Shown here: one piece after another, positions 27,726 to 37,560 of the stretch
Position numbering within the stretch: the first letter of the stretch is position 1
How the letters are laid out: each line of letters starts with the position of its first letter
From: Arachidicoccus sp.
GTDB taxonomy: Bacteria > Bacteroidota > Bacteroidia > Chitinophagales > Chitinophagaceae
Assembly (NCBI GenBank): GCA_028283605.1
Contig: JAPWKH010000022.1
Coordinates: 38,033 to 102,032 of the forward strand
DNA: 64,000 bases
Direction: 5' to 3'
Program-made: the position numbers and the translations under genes
Notes under the pieces: model-generated
The model's database searches: none
What the model was told of the DNA's origin: nothing
What the model saw: the letters and a program-made list of their open reading frames with translations, nothing else

Positions 27726-28717
27726 TTACCAGAAATTATTCATTATTGATAAAAAAATTTACACTTAAAAGCTCGTATATAAAATATTACTTGCCACTAT
27801 TGCTGCTTTGCATGATGGCTAATTTTGCAAATGCGCAAAAAGTTACGGTTACGCTTGACAGGAACCAAATTTTGCTCGGGCAGCAAGTGGCGCTGCAATT
27901 GAAACTGGATAATGTAAATGATGAAGCGCAAACCGTTTCTTCATGGTTCAAAGTTCCGGATACAGGCAATCACGTTGAAGTAATCAGCCGGGGAAAAATT
28001 GATACGGCAGATATAGACGGAAGCGCAACATATATCCAAAAAATAATTATTACCTCTTTTGATTCGGGTGCATGGACTGTCCCGGTAATTGCGCCGGTAA
28101 TTAAAGATAAATCCGGGTTTGCAGTTTCGCCCACTTTCGATTCTGTTTCGTTGCAGGTAATGCCTGTGGATGTAAGTAACCTGAAAGATTATCATCCTGC
28201 GAAAGATATTATCAGAATACAATATCACGATTACACTTGGATCTATTACACTCTTGGCGCGCTGCTTACTATAATCATTATATTTTTAATAGTGCGCTGG
28301 TGGATGCGGCGCAAACCCAAAGTTACCGGTACGAAAACTGCATTGAAAGGTACGCCTTTGGAAAGAGCATTAAAGCAGATTGATTTACTGGAAAAAGAAA
28401 ACCTCATCCAAAAGGGTGAAGGAAAAACATTCTTTACCAAACTGGATGAAATTTGCCGGAATTATTTTGATGAAAGAACGCACACGCACACTTTGCAATC
28501 CACATCTGTGGAAATGATGGATAAACTTCGTGCCTACTTAATAAGAGAAAAGGACAGAATTGCTTTACAGCAATTTGCCAGGTTGAGCGATGTTGTAAAA
28601 TTTGCTAAATACAAACCAGAAGAATTGCAAGGTAAAGAAGCAATTGCTACCGCAAAAGAAACGATACAAAATATTGAAAAAGAAGTAATAGACCGTAAAC
28701 AAAAAAATGCTGATTGA
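27722..28717 (+). CDS. BatD-like membrane protein of the Bat operon
   Basis: This 331-residue protein has a hydrophobic signal (about 20-38, ending near NAQKV), an extracytoplasmic beta-rich part ('KVTVTLDRNQILLGQQVALQLKL', read in part, BatD-like opening), one membrane helix near 175-195 ('TLGALLTIIIIFLIVRWWM') and a cytoplasmic helical C-terminus that includes 'LDEICRNYFDERT'. The layout matches the short BatD-type proteins placed between DUF58 and BatA in Bacteroidota. It overlaps both neighbours, by 4 bp upstream and 11 bp downstream. Exact function is unknown. Confidence 0.72.
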   Translation: MITRNYSLLIKKFTLKSSYIKYYLPLLLLCMMANFANAQKVTVTLDRNQILLGQQVALQLKLDNVNDEAQTVSSWFKVPDTGNHVEVISRGKIDTADIDGSATYIQKIIITSFDSGAWTVPVIAPVIKDKSGFAVSPTFDSVSLQVMPVDVSNLKDYHPAKDIIRIQYHDYTWIYYTLGALLTIIIIFLIVRWWMRRKPKVTGTKTALKGTPLERALKQIDLLEKENLIQKGEGKTFFTKLDEICRNYFDERTHTHTLQSTSVEMMDKLRAYLIREKDRIALQQFARLSDVVKFAKYKPEELQGKEAIATAKETIQNIEKEVIDRKQKNAD

Positions 28718-29696
28718 CTGGTTTAAAAATATAGATTTTGCATACCCGTGGGTATTGAGCTTGCTGATTTTGCTGCCGCTGATTGCAATGGAATATTTTC
28801 GCAGGCAAAAGAAAGTAAGGTCAAATATCATTGTAACTACAACGCATTTTATTGCAACGGCAAAAACTTTCCGGACCACGTTTTTTTTCCTGCCGTTTAT
28901 ATTGCGCATGTTGGCTTTGTTTTGTTTAATCATCGCTTTGGCAAGGCCAAGAATGCAGTTTACCGAAACGGAAACTACAGGCAAAGGAATTGATATAGTT
29001 CTTTGCTTTGATGTAAGCGGAAGTATGACTACGCGCGATATTCCGCCAACACGCATTGATGCCGCAAAAGAAGTGGCAACAGAATTTGTACATGCACGAG
29101 TTGGCGACAGAATCGGCATTGTTATTTTCAGTAATATCAGCTTTACACTTTCACCGGTTACAACTGATTATAATATGGTATTAAACGCCATTCAAAATAT
29201 ACGAAGCGGATATTTGGAAGAGTCCGGTACAGCGATAGGATCGGGGCTGGCTACCAGCGTAGACCGATTGCATCAAAGTCAGGCTAAAAGTAAAATCATT
29301 ATCTTACTTACGGATGGCGTGGATTTCGGCGGAAAAATTTCTCCGGACATTGCCATTTCCATGGCTAAAACTTATGGAATAAAAATTTATACAATCGGAA
29401 TAGGAACAACCCATGTGAATGATAACGGACAATCGGATGCACAGGCGGGACTGGAATATAATCCGGATCTTTTGAAAAATATTGCCAAACAAACCGGCGG
29501 TCAATTTTTTCAGGCGAAAGACAAAGATGCTTTGGAAAATATTTATGCCAACATCAATCAGCTGGAAAAATCAGATATAAAAATCACTTCCTATAATCGT
29601 TACGAAGAGAAATTCCTCCCCTGGCTTTTGATAGCGCTCATCTTAGTATTTGTTGAAGAGATATTAAGATTAACAGTATTCAGGAGATTTCCGTAA
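28707..29696 (+). CDS. batA: VWA-domain protein, BatA-like
   Basis: This is a membrane-anchored von Willebrand factor A protein of 329 residues. Two N-terminal membrane helices (about 12-28 and 58-78) precede the VWA domain, whose metal site is Asp102-x-Ser104-x-Ser106 in 'CFDVSGSMTT', with the second part in 'ESGTAIGSG' and third in 'LLTDGVDFGG'. A final helix lies near 308-322. BatA-type proteins are associated with aerotolerance in Bacteroides and are presumed partners of MoxR. Usually batB, batC and batD follow; here the operon ends with a hairpin, so the Bat set is a short version. Confidence 0.9.
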   Translation: MLIDWFKNIDFAYPWVLSLLILLPLIAMEYFRRQKKVRSNIIVTTTHFIATAKTFRTTFFFLPFILRMLALFCLIIALARPRMQFTETETTGKGIDIVLCFDVSGSMTTRDIPPTRIDAAKEVATEFVHARVGDRIGIVIFSNISFTLSPVTTDYNMVLNAIQNIRSGYLEESGTAIGSGLATSVDRLHQSQAKSKIIILLTDGVDFGGKISPDIAISMAKTYGIKIYTIGIGTTHVNDNGQSDAQAGLEYNPDLLKNIAKQTGGQFFQAKDKDALENIYANINQLEKSDIKITSYNRYEEKFLPWLLIALILVFVEEILRLTVFRRFP

Positions 29697-29725
29697 TTTT
29701 TATTATTCGCAATCATATAAAATTG

Positions 29726-29766
29726 GTAATCATAGCAAGAAAGGATGCTGTGATTACGCAATTTTT
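29726..29766 (+). terminator. Terminator-like hairpin after the Bat operon
   Basis: GTAATCATAGCA (29726-29737) pairs with TGCTGTGATTAC (29746-29757) through a 12-bp stem with one wobble and an 8-nt loop, followed by GCAATTTTT. It overlaps the last codons of the convergent nhaA remnant. Confidence 0.55.
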
Positions 29767-30278
29767 GCTATAATCATTGCATGCTCATTATTAAATGCAA
29801 GAGATGAAACGAAAATTGACATCGTAAAGCCTATACCTCCTAAAATGCTTATGCCCATAAATTGTTTTTGTGTTTGCTCCCTGTGGCATTTTTACAAATC
29901 CGCGTTTTATCATAAAAAAAGAGATACCAAAAATTCCTAATGGTTTGCCGATAAATAATCCGATGATTATTCCCCAAGATAAAGCCGATGCAAATACGTT
30001 GCCGAAATGGGAAGCAAAGCCTGTTTAAGAGTTGATAATTCACCCGACGATAATTCTCTTTTTATTTCCATTCCGGCCATTAAAAAAAACAACGCCATTA
30101 ATGCGTCGTTGATAAAATGATATATGCTGTCCGGTAAAAACAATCTATGAAAATAGGGAATTCCGGATTCCCAAAATGCGTGATAAATATTCCCGGCAAT
30201 TGTATTGGTAATGACGAGAGAGAACGCCGTACACAAAAGCAACAGTATCCCTACCGATCTGCTGTCATGGATGAAAGA
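29754..30278 (-). pseudogene. nhaA: nhaA pseudogene (Na+/H+ antiporter), internally deleted
   Basis: A decayed Na+/H+ antiporter gene. Reading minus from 30278, the frame gives the NhaA N-terminal helices, including 'HDSRSVGILLLLCTAF' and 'NDALMALFFLMAGMEIKREL'. It then passes without a break into C-terminal sequence after a large internal deletion near 30010. The C-terminal parts 'VFASALSWGIIIGLFIGKPLGIFG' (in part) and, after a one-base insertion near 29853-29856, 'GISILGGIGFTMSIFVSSLAF' are recognisable in two frames. A stop codon at 30279-30281 cuts off the original start. About 525 bp remain of a gene normally near 1.2 kb, so the protein cannot work. Confidence 0.85.
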
Positions 30279-30350
30279 CTATAGCGTATAGTGAACGTTA
30301 TCTTTGAAGGGACGAACCATTTGTTTTGCAATGTAGTAATTATACCGGAA

Positions 30351-32423
30351 TTAATGTGCCAGCAATTCATACTTGGATTTAGGCCGTTTATCATCCAACC
30401 ATTGAAAGCCTTTTAACCGGAGTGATTCGTGATCAACTTGCCTCATCGGATAAGTTTTGCCGATTACATCATTTCGCCCTACAATTTTGTTCAATTCTTT
30501 ATTAAGAAAATAAAAATCCAACGTTCGTGAGCTTTGTGTATTTACGCCGATATATTTATTGTTTGCATCCAGCATATAAAATACGCTTTTTGCATCGCCG
30601 CGAGCTTTAAGGCTGTCTATCTGCCCGTTTGTAAACCAACCTTCAATCATTCTGCCGGACATTTGATTGTAGTAAGTAGAAGTTTTTTTATTATGCAAAG
30701 AATCTGCCTGGCTGAGCATAATGGCATTATTCCAAACCTTCATGTATTTGGGTTTGCTGTTTGCAGTGTATAAATAAATGGTATCGCCCGCTATTTGTGA
30801 TATTTGCCTGTTCGATGTGGTCCATAATACCGGATTGCGAAACAATTGAAATACCGAATCGCGCGAATCGTAATATAAGCTGTCGGCAACACTTTGGAGC
30901 GAATCGTTATAAATACGCACATTATAATAAGCTTCTATAAAACGGCTGCGGCTGTCTTCTGCCGGCATAGAATCTTTTTGATTTAAATTATTGCTATGCG
31001 AAAGATCGACTCCCGGTTTTACCTGCTTCATTGCAGCTGAGTCAATCGGTAATTGTTGCGTATTTTTTAAGCTGTCTATTACGCCGGGCGTTTTCTTTCC
31101 GGAAGTTTCTTTGGTTATTTGATTATCATTGTTAGACTTTTTCGTGGTGTCTTGATTCTTCTTTTTAAATAGACCAAAAATTCCTTTTTTTTCTTCTTTT
31201 TGTTTTATTGAATCGGCCGATGGTTTTGAAACTATATTGCTTGGCGAAGAATCCGATTGCCATACAAATGTTTTTCCGATTTTTTTGTAAGGCGTTTTAT
31301 TTTCAGGAAGCGGAATGTTTTGTGGGTTTTTCGTATTTTGTTGTATTACCGAATCTTTAATGGCATTATTCTCTTTACTTTGTTCGAGCGGATTTATGTT
31401 TTTTTCATTATTAGGTTTATTTAACTGCGTGCTGTCGTATCGCGCAGAATATAATGTATCGGCTGCAATAAAGGTGGAATCATCGTTTTGCTTTACTATC
31501 ATTACAGGATTTACTGTAGCAAGAAAAGCTGCATTTTCCCGGTTTGATTTTAAATCATTACAAAGTACTACAATATTTTGCGCTGTATCTTTATATACAA
31601 CATTGCCTCTGGCCTGCCCGAAACCGTTGATGTCATCCACTGCTACTTCATCGGCAATCAAAGTGGATGCGCTGTCTTTAATAATTGGGCGTTTGGAAAA
31701 ATATCCTTTTTTATTTATCAAGTCCCAATAGCCATCCGTTGTGTTCATGTTTCTGTTAGGCCCGCTTGTAATGAGTGTTGGAACGGTAAAGGTTGCTTTT
31801 TTGAAATAAGTATTGTATTCTAAAGTATCGGTTTTTATAACATATTGCGGATCTGTCAATACTACATTTTTTGAAAACGTGGCATCGTGTGTATCTGCAT
31901 AATAAGTTCCTGCACCGCTTGTAAGAATGGAACTGTCCGTAACTAATTTTCCGTTAAGTGTATAAACTGCAATGTGTGTGTTTAAATCATAGTCAAGCTG
32001 GGATGTGGTTAAAGTGCTTTTGGAGTCGCTTAGTTTTACATTGTTTTTTAAAAATGCTTTTCGTTCAATACCTTGGTAACGCATATAATCTGCATAGATC
32101 TGCACACTATCGTTGTCATTGACATGTATATGCCCGAAAGATTCCGTTACGGAGGTAATGGAATTGGAAGCTATGCTATCGCAATCAATGATGGTAGTTT
32201 GTTGCTTCATTATCACATGGCCGCTTGCAAAGTTTATTTGCGTAGTGTCATTGATTTTTTTATAGCCTGTTCTGTCAGCATGAATAATCCTGATAAAATG
32301 TGTGGTATCTCTGTTCGCAGCATTATTTGCTTTTACATTCTGCTGCGCAAATGCTCCAATTTTAATAAAGCCTAAGAATAAAATAAGGAATGAAAATGCC
32401 GATATTTTTTTTAATATAATCAT
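30351..32423 (-). CDS. OstA-like protein (LptA-type beta-jellyroll, LPS transport)
   Basis: This 690-residue exported protein has a signal peptide ending near residue 26 and a large LptA/OstA-like domain: 'INFASGHVIMKQQTTIIDCDSIA' (in part), 'IYADYMRYQGIERKAFLKNNVKL', 'TLTTSQLDYDLNTHIAVY' and later 'LIADEVAVDDINGFGQARGNVV' are the repeated strands of the bridge that carries LPS across the periplasm. A disordered Lys/Ser/Asn/Gln-rich insert (about 320-460) separates the two beta regions. Bacteroidota carry such large OstA-like proteins in place of or beside LptA. It follows the MCE gene with 2 bp between, so the two are co-transcribed, and lptD-like is divergent nearby. Confidence 0.82.
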   Translation of the reverse strand: MIILKKISAFSFLILFLGFIKIGAFAQQNVKANNAANRDTTHFIRIIHADRTGYKKINDTTQINFASGHVIMKQQTTIIDCDSIASNSITSVTESFGHIHVNDNDSVQIYADYMRYQGIERKAFLKNNVKLSDSKSTLTTSQLDYDLNTHIAVYTLNGKLVTDSSILTSGAGTYYADTHDATFSKNVVLTDPQYVIKTDTLEYNTYFKKATFTVPTLITSGPNRNMNTTDGYWDLINKKGYFSKRPIIKDSASTLIADEVAVDDINGFGQARGNVVYKDTAQNIVVLCNDLKSNRENAAFLATVNPVMIVKQNDDSTFIAADTLYSARYDSTQLNKPNNEKNINPLEQSKENNAIKDSVIQQNTKNPQNIPLPENKTPYKKIGKTFVWQSDSSPSNIVSKPSADSIKQKEEKKGIFGLFKKKNQDTTKKSNNDNQITKETSGKKTPGVIDSLKNTQQLPIDSAAMKQVKPGVDLSHSNNLNQKDSMPAEDSRSRFIEAYYNVRIYNDSLQSVADSLYYDSRDSVFQLFRNPVLWTTSNRQISQIAGDTIYLYTANSKPKYMKVWNNAIMLSQADSLHNKKTSTYYNQMSGRMIEGWFTNGQIDSLKARGDAKSVFYMLDANNKYIGVNTQSSRTLDFYFLNKELNKIVGRNDVIGKTYPMRQVDHESLRLKGFQWLDDKRPKSKYELLAH

Positions 32424-32425
32424 TA

Positions 32426-33442
32426 TTATTTTTGGATTGATGAAGGCAAGCTGTCTGATACGAGTGGCTGTGTCAAATAGTTGCCCTTGTCTTTTTTGCC
32501 AAAAATGGATATACCTACATAGCGTTTAGGATGCGCTCTTAAGTCGTCCAATAAAATATGCAAACTATTAAGGGTAGTGTTTATGTTATTGTAAAATTCT
32601 TTATTGTTAATTATAGCGCCAACAGAGGAGTTGGAAGATTTTGCCTGAACAATCATGGCATTTAAAGAATCTACTGTGGCCTGTAATCTGGCGGTTGCTC
32701 CTTTCAAATCAAGCTGTGAAAATCCTTTTGTTACAGATTTAAGATTCATAACGATGGAATCTATGTTTGCATTATTATTCGCAAGATTTTCTGTAAAGCG
32801 GTCGAAGTTTTTTACAGGGCTTGCCAAAGCGCCATTTCTCAAATCCAAAGCTCCGTTGAGTGCGGCAGTTGTTTGTACCAAACCTCCTGTAACGGCGCTG
32901 AGGTTTGCCGTCATTTCCCGCAAATGCGCACGGGAAGCGGAATCCAGTACATTATTCACGTTTGCCATCAATGTATCTAAATGTTTCATCACGGCATTTG
33001 CCTGCTCTGCCAATGGCTTAATCTGACCGGACAACTGCCCGAAAAGCCCTGCGGAAAAAGAAGTTTCTAAAGTATCTTTTGATTTGAGATATACTGTATG
33101 CGTGCTGTCCAATGTGATAGATACGCTGGATGAACCGAGCGGGTTACTGCTGATATTTGCAACCGAGCCTTTAGGTATCTGATATGCTTTATTCAGCTTT
33201 ATTTCCACTAATATATTTTTCAAATCTTCATCTGCTGTTACAGATGAAACCGATCCTGCCTGATAGCCATTGATAAAAACCGGATTGGAAGCAACCAAGC
33301 CCTGCGCCTGCGGAAATTTTGCATATAAATAGAAGCCGCTTTTGAAAAGGCTTTTTCCTTTTAGAAAATTGAACCCTAAAAAAAGAAACACTATGGCAAC
33401 AATAGTGAGCGCGCCAATTTTTGTTTCATTAGATATTTTCAT
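32426..33442 (-). CDS. MlaD/MCE-family lipid transport protein
   Basis: This protein has one N-terminal membrane helix (about 11-28, 'GALTIVAIVFLFLGFNFLKG') followed by an MCE domain with 'SNPVFINGYQAGSVSSV' and the 'GSSSVSITL' strand (about 45-120). A long helical region to residue 320 is typical of the coiled needle of MCE proteins. MCE proteins form hexamers that carry phospholipids between membranes. No MlaE/MlaF permease or ATPase is encoded in the window, so the partner transporter is elsewhere. At 338 residues it is a normal single-MCE form. It probably shares a transcript with the OstA-like gene. Confidence 0.9.
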   Translation of the reverse strand: MKISNETKIGALTIVAIVFLFLGFNFLKGKSLFKSGFYLYAKFPQAQGLVASNPVFINGYQAGSVSSVTADEDLKNILVEIKLNKAYQIPKGSVANISSNPLGSSSVSITLDSTHTVYLKSKDTLETSFSAGLFGQLSGQIKPLAEQANAVMKHLDTLMANVNNVLDSASRAHLREMTANLSAVTGGLVQTTAALNGALDLRNGALASPVKNFDRFTENLANNNANIDSIVMNLKSVTKGFSQLDLKGATARLQATVDSLNAMIVQAKSSNSSVGAIINNKEFYNNINTTLNSLHILLDDLRAHPKRYVGISIFGKKDKGNYLTQPLVSDSLPSSIQK

Positions 33443-33615
33443 CAGTTGTGTAGTATTTTGTTTATCGGCCTTAATGTCAGCGCATTTAATCTTGTGTTCT
33501 TAAACGCTTATTAATTGTTGAATAAATTAATATTTCTGATTATCCGAAAAATAAAAATAAACAATTATTTAAAGTAATACAATTTTATATAAATATAAAT
33601 AACTGTGCAAATAGA

Positions 33616-34566
33616 TTATCTTACTCTTCCGGCATCTACTTGTTTTTTATAAACCGAGACGGCATTGAATATGGCAGAGGCAATCTGATCTTGTCCTGCC
33701 TGGCTGTTCAGATAATTTTCTTCATCAGGATTTGTAATAAATCCGATTTCTGTAAGTACGCTTGGCATAGCCGTTGCCTGAAGCACCCATATTCCTTTGG
33801 TGCGTTGTTTTACGCCATCACCAAAATCGGCATGTATCAAGCGATTTTGTAATTTATATTGATCTTGTATGAGCCCTGCAAGAAAAATGCTTCTATTAAA
33901 ATATTTTTTCATTTTTAATGCGGCAGCAATTTTTTGTTCTGAAGTCATTTCCTGCGACAAAGAATCCTTTTCGCCATAGAAGTCGCTTGAGTCTGCATTG
34001 TTGCCGATAAATTGCTGCTTGGAATCATTTTTATCTACTCCCCACACATACGTTTCAGTACCTTTTACAGGATTTGGTGTAGTCCATCTGTTATATTCAG
34101 GTACGCGTTGCGAATGTTTTTTTCTTTTTTTTCCTTTGCCTGTGTAATAAACGCGTGTATGATAGCCGGTAATTTCTGAATGATAAATAATTTTGCTGCC
34201 GGCATCGTTGCAATGAATACAAATAAATAAATCACCATGATTTTCATTTGCAAATTGAGCTCTCCAGCGGTTGGCTTCGTCTAAATTATGTAATCCGTTG
34301 GGAAGATATTGATCGTTTCGTGTTATCAACACTTTTACTTCCGGCAGTGAATCCTGAATTTTCTTTACCAATTTTCTTGCAACGGCTAAAGCAATATCGG
34401 CTTCTCTGCTATATCGCCCTTCTGCGCCACCATCGGGATAACCATGTCCGGGATCAACAATAATTGTTTTTAATATATGTTTTGACTGCTGCGCCGTTGC
34501 AGTTAAGGTAATAAATACTGCGAATGCACTTGTAAAAAAATATCCGATTAATTTTTTTCGATTCAT
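33616..34566 (-). CDS. N-acetylmuramoyl-L-alanine amidase (Amidase_3)
   Basis: This is a zinc-dependent amidase that cleaves the amide between MurNAc and the stem peptide. A signal peptide ends near residue 26. The catalytic domain follows with 'IIVDPGHGYPDGGAEGRYSREADIAL' in part, the first histidine in PGHG and a glutamate at SREAD, then 'LFICIHCNDAGS' and the catalytic glutamate in 'SVLTEIGFITN'. The 316-residue length is standard, with an unusual basic insertion (GKGKKRKKHSQRVP) in the middle. It sits between the MCE/OstA pair and the divergent LptD-like gene, a plausible envelope-maintenance context. Confidence 0.93.
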   Translation of the reverse strand: MNRKKLIGYFFTSAFAVFITLTATAQQSKHILKTIIVDPGHGYPDGGAEGRYSREADIALAVARKLVKKIQDSLPEVKVLITRNDQYLPNGLHNLDEANRWRAQFANENHGDLFICIHCNDAGSKIIYHSEITGYHTRVYYTGKGKKRKKHSQRVPEYNRWTTPNPVKGTETYVWGVDKNDSKQQFIGNNADSSDFYGEKDSLSQEMTSEQKIAAALKMKKYFNRSIFLAGLIQDQYKLQNRLIHADFGDGVKQRTKGIWVLQATAMPSVLTEIGFITNPDEENYLNSQAGQDQIASAIFNAVSVYKKQVDAGRVR

Positions 34567-34703
34567 TTATCTGGTCAATTACTTTCTTGAGCAATTTGTT
34601 GAGGTATGCAAAATAGCATGTATTACAATACATACATAAGATTTCAAAAATAAAATATGTTATATTTTACTCCGTTAAATTTTTCCTATTTGTGCGTAAA
34701 CAA

Positions 34704-34711
34704 TATTTTTG
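34704..34711 (+). promoter_or_regulatory. Candidate -7 box upstream of the LptD-like gene
   Basis: TATTTTTG fits TAnnTTTG. It would give a leader of about 85 nt. A TTTG upstream is too close (11 nt), so only the -7 element is supported. Confidence 0.3.
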
Positions 34712-34803
34712 TGCTTATTATTGTTTCTTTATTATCCATATACAATATTTAAAAAAATACTGGCCGTTTACGTGTATTCAAACAGCATCTTTTATATCAA
34801 CGC

Positions 34804-37560
34804 ATGATGATTAAACCGGATAGAACAAAAATAATTTCTGTTTTACCGGCATTGTCGGTATTTGTTATTTTGGTTCTGTTTTCATCAAGGTTGAATGCAC
34901 AAGTTGTTGATTCAGGCAAAACCAACAGGCTTTTATTCCCCATTGTACATACGGATACAATATTATATACTATTCCTGCATATTGGGCAGATAATTTGGA
35001 ATACAGAACACCGAATGATGCACTTGTTCATAAACGTGTACCTACAATAGATGCCAGTTTTTTATCCAAAGATTCCATTACTTCCATTACCGATTATAAA
35101 GCTACCAGCGCATCGGTATTTATGATTAAAGAAAATAAATTTTATCTGTACAAAGACGCTGAGATAAAAAACACGCAAGCTGATATTACAGCAGATACAA
35201 TCGAATTTAATAAAAATACCAATATTGTAAAAGCTTATGGTGCTAAAGATTCAACCAGTATTTATGGCCGTCCTACGATTGTTCAAAATGGAAGCAAGAC
35301 TATTTTGGATACAGGATATTTTAATGTAAAAACGCAAAAAGGCATTTTTAAAAATTCGTTTTATAATGAAGGCGAAATTTATGTGCAGGCAAATGTTGCA
35401 AAGAAGGTAGATTCTAATTCTATTTTTATTAAAGATGCACGTTTTACAACCTGCAACCTTGAGCCGCCGCATTTTGATCTGCATGCATGGAAATTAAAAA
35501 TGATAACCGGCAAGCTTGCGGTTTCCGGCCCGGCTATTCCTGAATTTGAAGGAGTGCCAATGCCGGTAATTATTCCATTCGGCATATATCCGCTTACGCG
35601 CGGAAGGCATTCCGGGCTGTTGCCGCCTGTTTTCCAGCAGGATAATATAAAAGGCTTGGGCGTTACGGGTTTGGGATATTATAAAGTGATCAATGATAAC
35701 TGGGATGTAACCACGCGAGTAGATTTATTCAGCTACGGCGGTTACACAATAAATATTAGCCCTGAATATTATGAGCGCTATAAATATCGGGGTAATTTAA
35801 TGATCAGCTATATGCTGTCAAAAATGCAAAATACCAGTTCTATAATGGAAGACGAATATACCACCAATCGTTCTTACCAGATAAACTGGAGCCATTCTAC
35901 CGATGCAAAAGCTCATCCGGGCGTAAATTTTTCTGCCAGTGTAAATTATGGAAGTACACGGTACAACAAATTGCAAACGCTAAATCCATATCAGAATGTG
36001 CAAAACACCATGACTTCTACGATCAATTATTCCAAGTCGTGGAAAGACGGTAAGTATAATTTAGCCGTTGGAACTTCTGCAAGTGAAAATACTTTGAACC
36101 ATCTTGTAAATCTTACGCTGCCTAATTTATCATTTAATACTGCTACATTCAATCCGTTTCAGAAAAAAGAATCTGCAGGTAATCCCAAGTGGTATGAAAA
36201 TATCAGCATTGGGTACAACGGAACATTCCAAAACACATTAGGTTTTTATGACACGGCAAAAAACTCTTTAAAGCGTTTAATGGATACAATGCAATGGGGC
36301 GCTACACATAGTATTCCTATTACAATTACTTTGCCTTCTCTCGGGCCATTTATTTTTACGCCCAGCGTGAGTTACCAGCAAAACTGGTATGGCTATTCCG
36401 GAAAGCTTAATTGGGATGAGGAAAAGCAAAAAGTAGATACGGCTTTGCATAAAGGTTTTTACGCAGCACAGCAAATGAGTTTCGGCATATCTATGAACAC
36501 GCGTATTTTCGGGACTTTTAATTTTAAAAACGGGAAAATAGCTGCTATACGCCATGAGCTGCGTCCATCCATCGGCTTTTCATATACGCCGGCAATGAAT
36601 GGCGGCTCTTGGGATTCGGTACAGATAGCTCCATCACAAATTGTTTCGAGAGGTGTCTTTTACCGGCCAAAAACGTATTATTCCAAATACCAGGTTGGGC
36701 CCGGAAATCTGGCAGGCGCTTTCAGTAATATTCCGAGCGGAGCCATTACTTTTTCGCTCAACAATATTTTGCAAATGAAAGTGCGGAATGATAAAGATAC
36801 CACCGGTAGCAACGATAGCGCTTATAAAAAAGTAAACCTTATTGATGGGTTTAGTATTAATACAAGTTATAATCTATTGGCAGACAGTTGTCAGTGGGCA
36901 CCTGTTTCCATAAACTTTAATACCTCATTGTTCAGCAATAAGTTGTCGTTGAATTCATCAATGTCCGTAGATCAATATGAGTACAATAAATATGGACAAA
37001 AAACAAGAACACTTCTTTGGACAGAAGGAAAATTAGGAGCAATTACGAATGGATCTCTTTCTTTATCCACATCTTTTTCCAGTAAAAAAACGCAATCACA
37101 GTCCGACAGCGACCGAATAGCCATGAATCCCGATCCTAATATGCCGCTCGATCAGCAAATGGCGCAAATGAATTATGTAAGAAGCAATCCCGGCGAGTTT
37201 GTAGATTTTGATATTCCATGGAATGTACAATTGTCGTACAGCATGAGTTTCAACCGTGTTCTTAATCCTGATTATAGCGGGTTTCACCAGCAATTCAGTT
37301 CCAGTTTAAATGTAAACGGAGATTTTAGTTTATCGCCCAAATGGAAAGCCGGCGGCAGTTTTTATTACGATGTAATTCATCGCAAGGTTGGTATGATGAC
37401 TTTATTCCTCTCGCGCGATATGCATTGCTGGCAAATGTCTATCAATATCACACCGATAGGATATTATAAATCTTTCAGCATCGTGCTTAACCCGAAATCA
37501 GGAATACTGCGCGATTTGAAAATAAACCGCACACGCTCCTTTTATTCTTCTTCTTATTAA
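34804..37560 (+). CDS. LptD-like LPS-assembly outer-membrane protein
   Basis: This is a 918-residue outer-membrane barrel. It has a signal peptide (about 10-34), an LptA/OstA-like N-terminal domain near 100-200 ('ADITADTIEFNKNTNIVKAYG', read in part; 'GYFNVKTQKGIFKNSF') and then a long barrel whose first strands contain 'PVIIPFGIYPLTRGRHSGLLPP'. That combination is diagnostic for LptD, the protein that inserts LPS into the outer leaflet. Bacteroidota homologues are often annotated only as putative LPS-assembly proteins because the sequence is divergent. It is divergent from amidase, MCE and OstA-like genes, which completes an envelope cluster. Confidence 0.85.
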   Translation: MMIKPDRTKIISVLPALSVFVILVLFSSRLNAQVVDSGKTNRLLFPIVHTDTILYTIPAYWADNLEYRTPNDALVHKRVPTIDASFLSKDSITSITDYKATSASVFMIKENKFYLYKDAEIKNTQADITADTIEFNKNTNIVKAYGAKDSTSIYGRPTIVQNGSKTILDTGYFNVKTQKGIFKNSFYNEGEIYVQANVAKKVDSNSIFIKDARFTTCNLEPPHFDLHAWKLKMITGKLAVSGPAIPEFEGVPMPVIIPFGIYPLTRGRHSGLLPPVFQQDNIKGLGVTGLGYYKVINDNWDVTTRVDLFSYGGYTINISPEYYERYKYRGNLMISYMLSKMQNTSSIMEDEYTTNRSYQINWSHSTDAKAHPGVNFSASVNYGSTRYNKLQTLNPYQNVQNTMTSTINYSKSWKDGKYNLAVGTSASENTLNHLVNLTLPNLSFNTATFNPFQKKESAGNPKWYENISIGYNGTFQNTLGFYDTAKNSLKRLMDTMQWGATHSIPITITLPSLGPFIFTPSVSYQQNWYGYSGKLNWDEEKQKVDTALHKGFYAAQQMSFGISMNTRIFGTFNFKNGKIAAIRHELRPSIGFSYTPAMNGGSWDSVQIAPSQIVSRGVFYRPKTYYSKYQVGPGNLAGAFSNIPSGAITFSLNNILQMKVRNDKDTTGSNDSAYKKVNLIDGFSINTSYNLLADSCQWAPVSINFNTSLFSNKLSLNSSMSVDQYEYNKYGQKTRTLLWTEGKLGAITNGSLSLSTSFSSKKTQSQSDSDRIAMNPDPNMPLDQQMAQMNYVRSNPGEFVDFDIPWNVQLSYSMSFNRVLNPDYSGFHQQFSSSLNVNGDFSLSPKWKAGGSFYYDVIHRKVGMMTLFLSRDMHCWQMSINITPIGYYKSFSIVLNPKSGILRDLKINRTRSFYSSSY

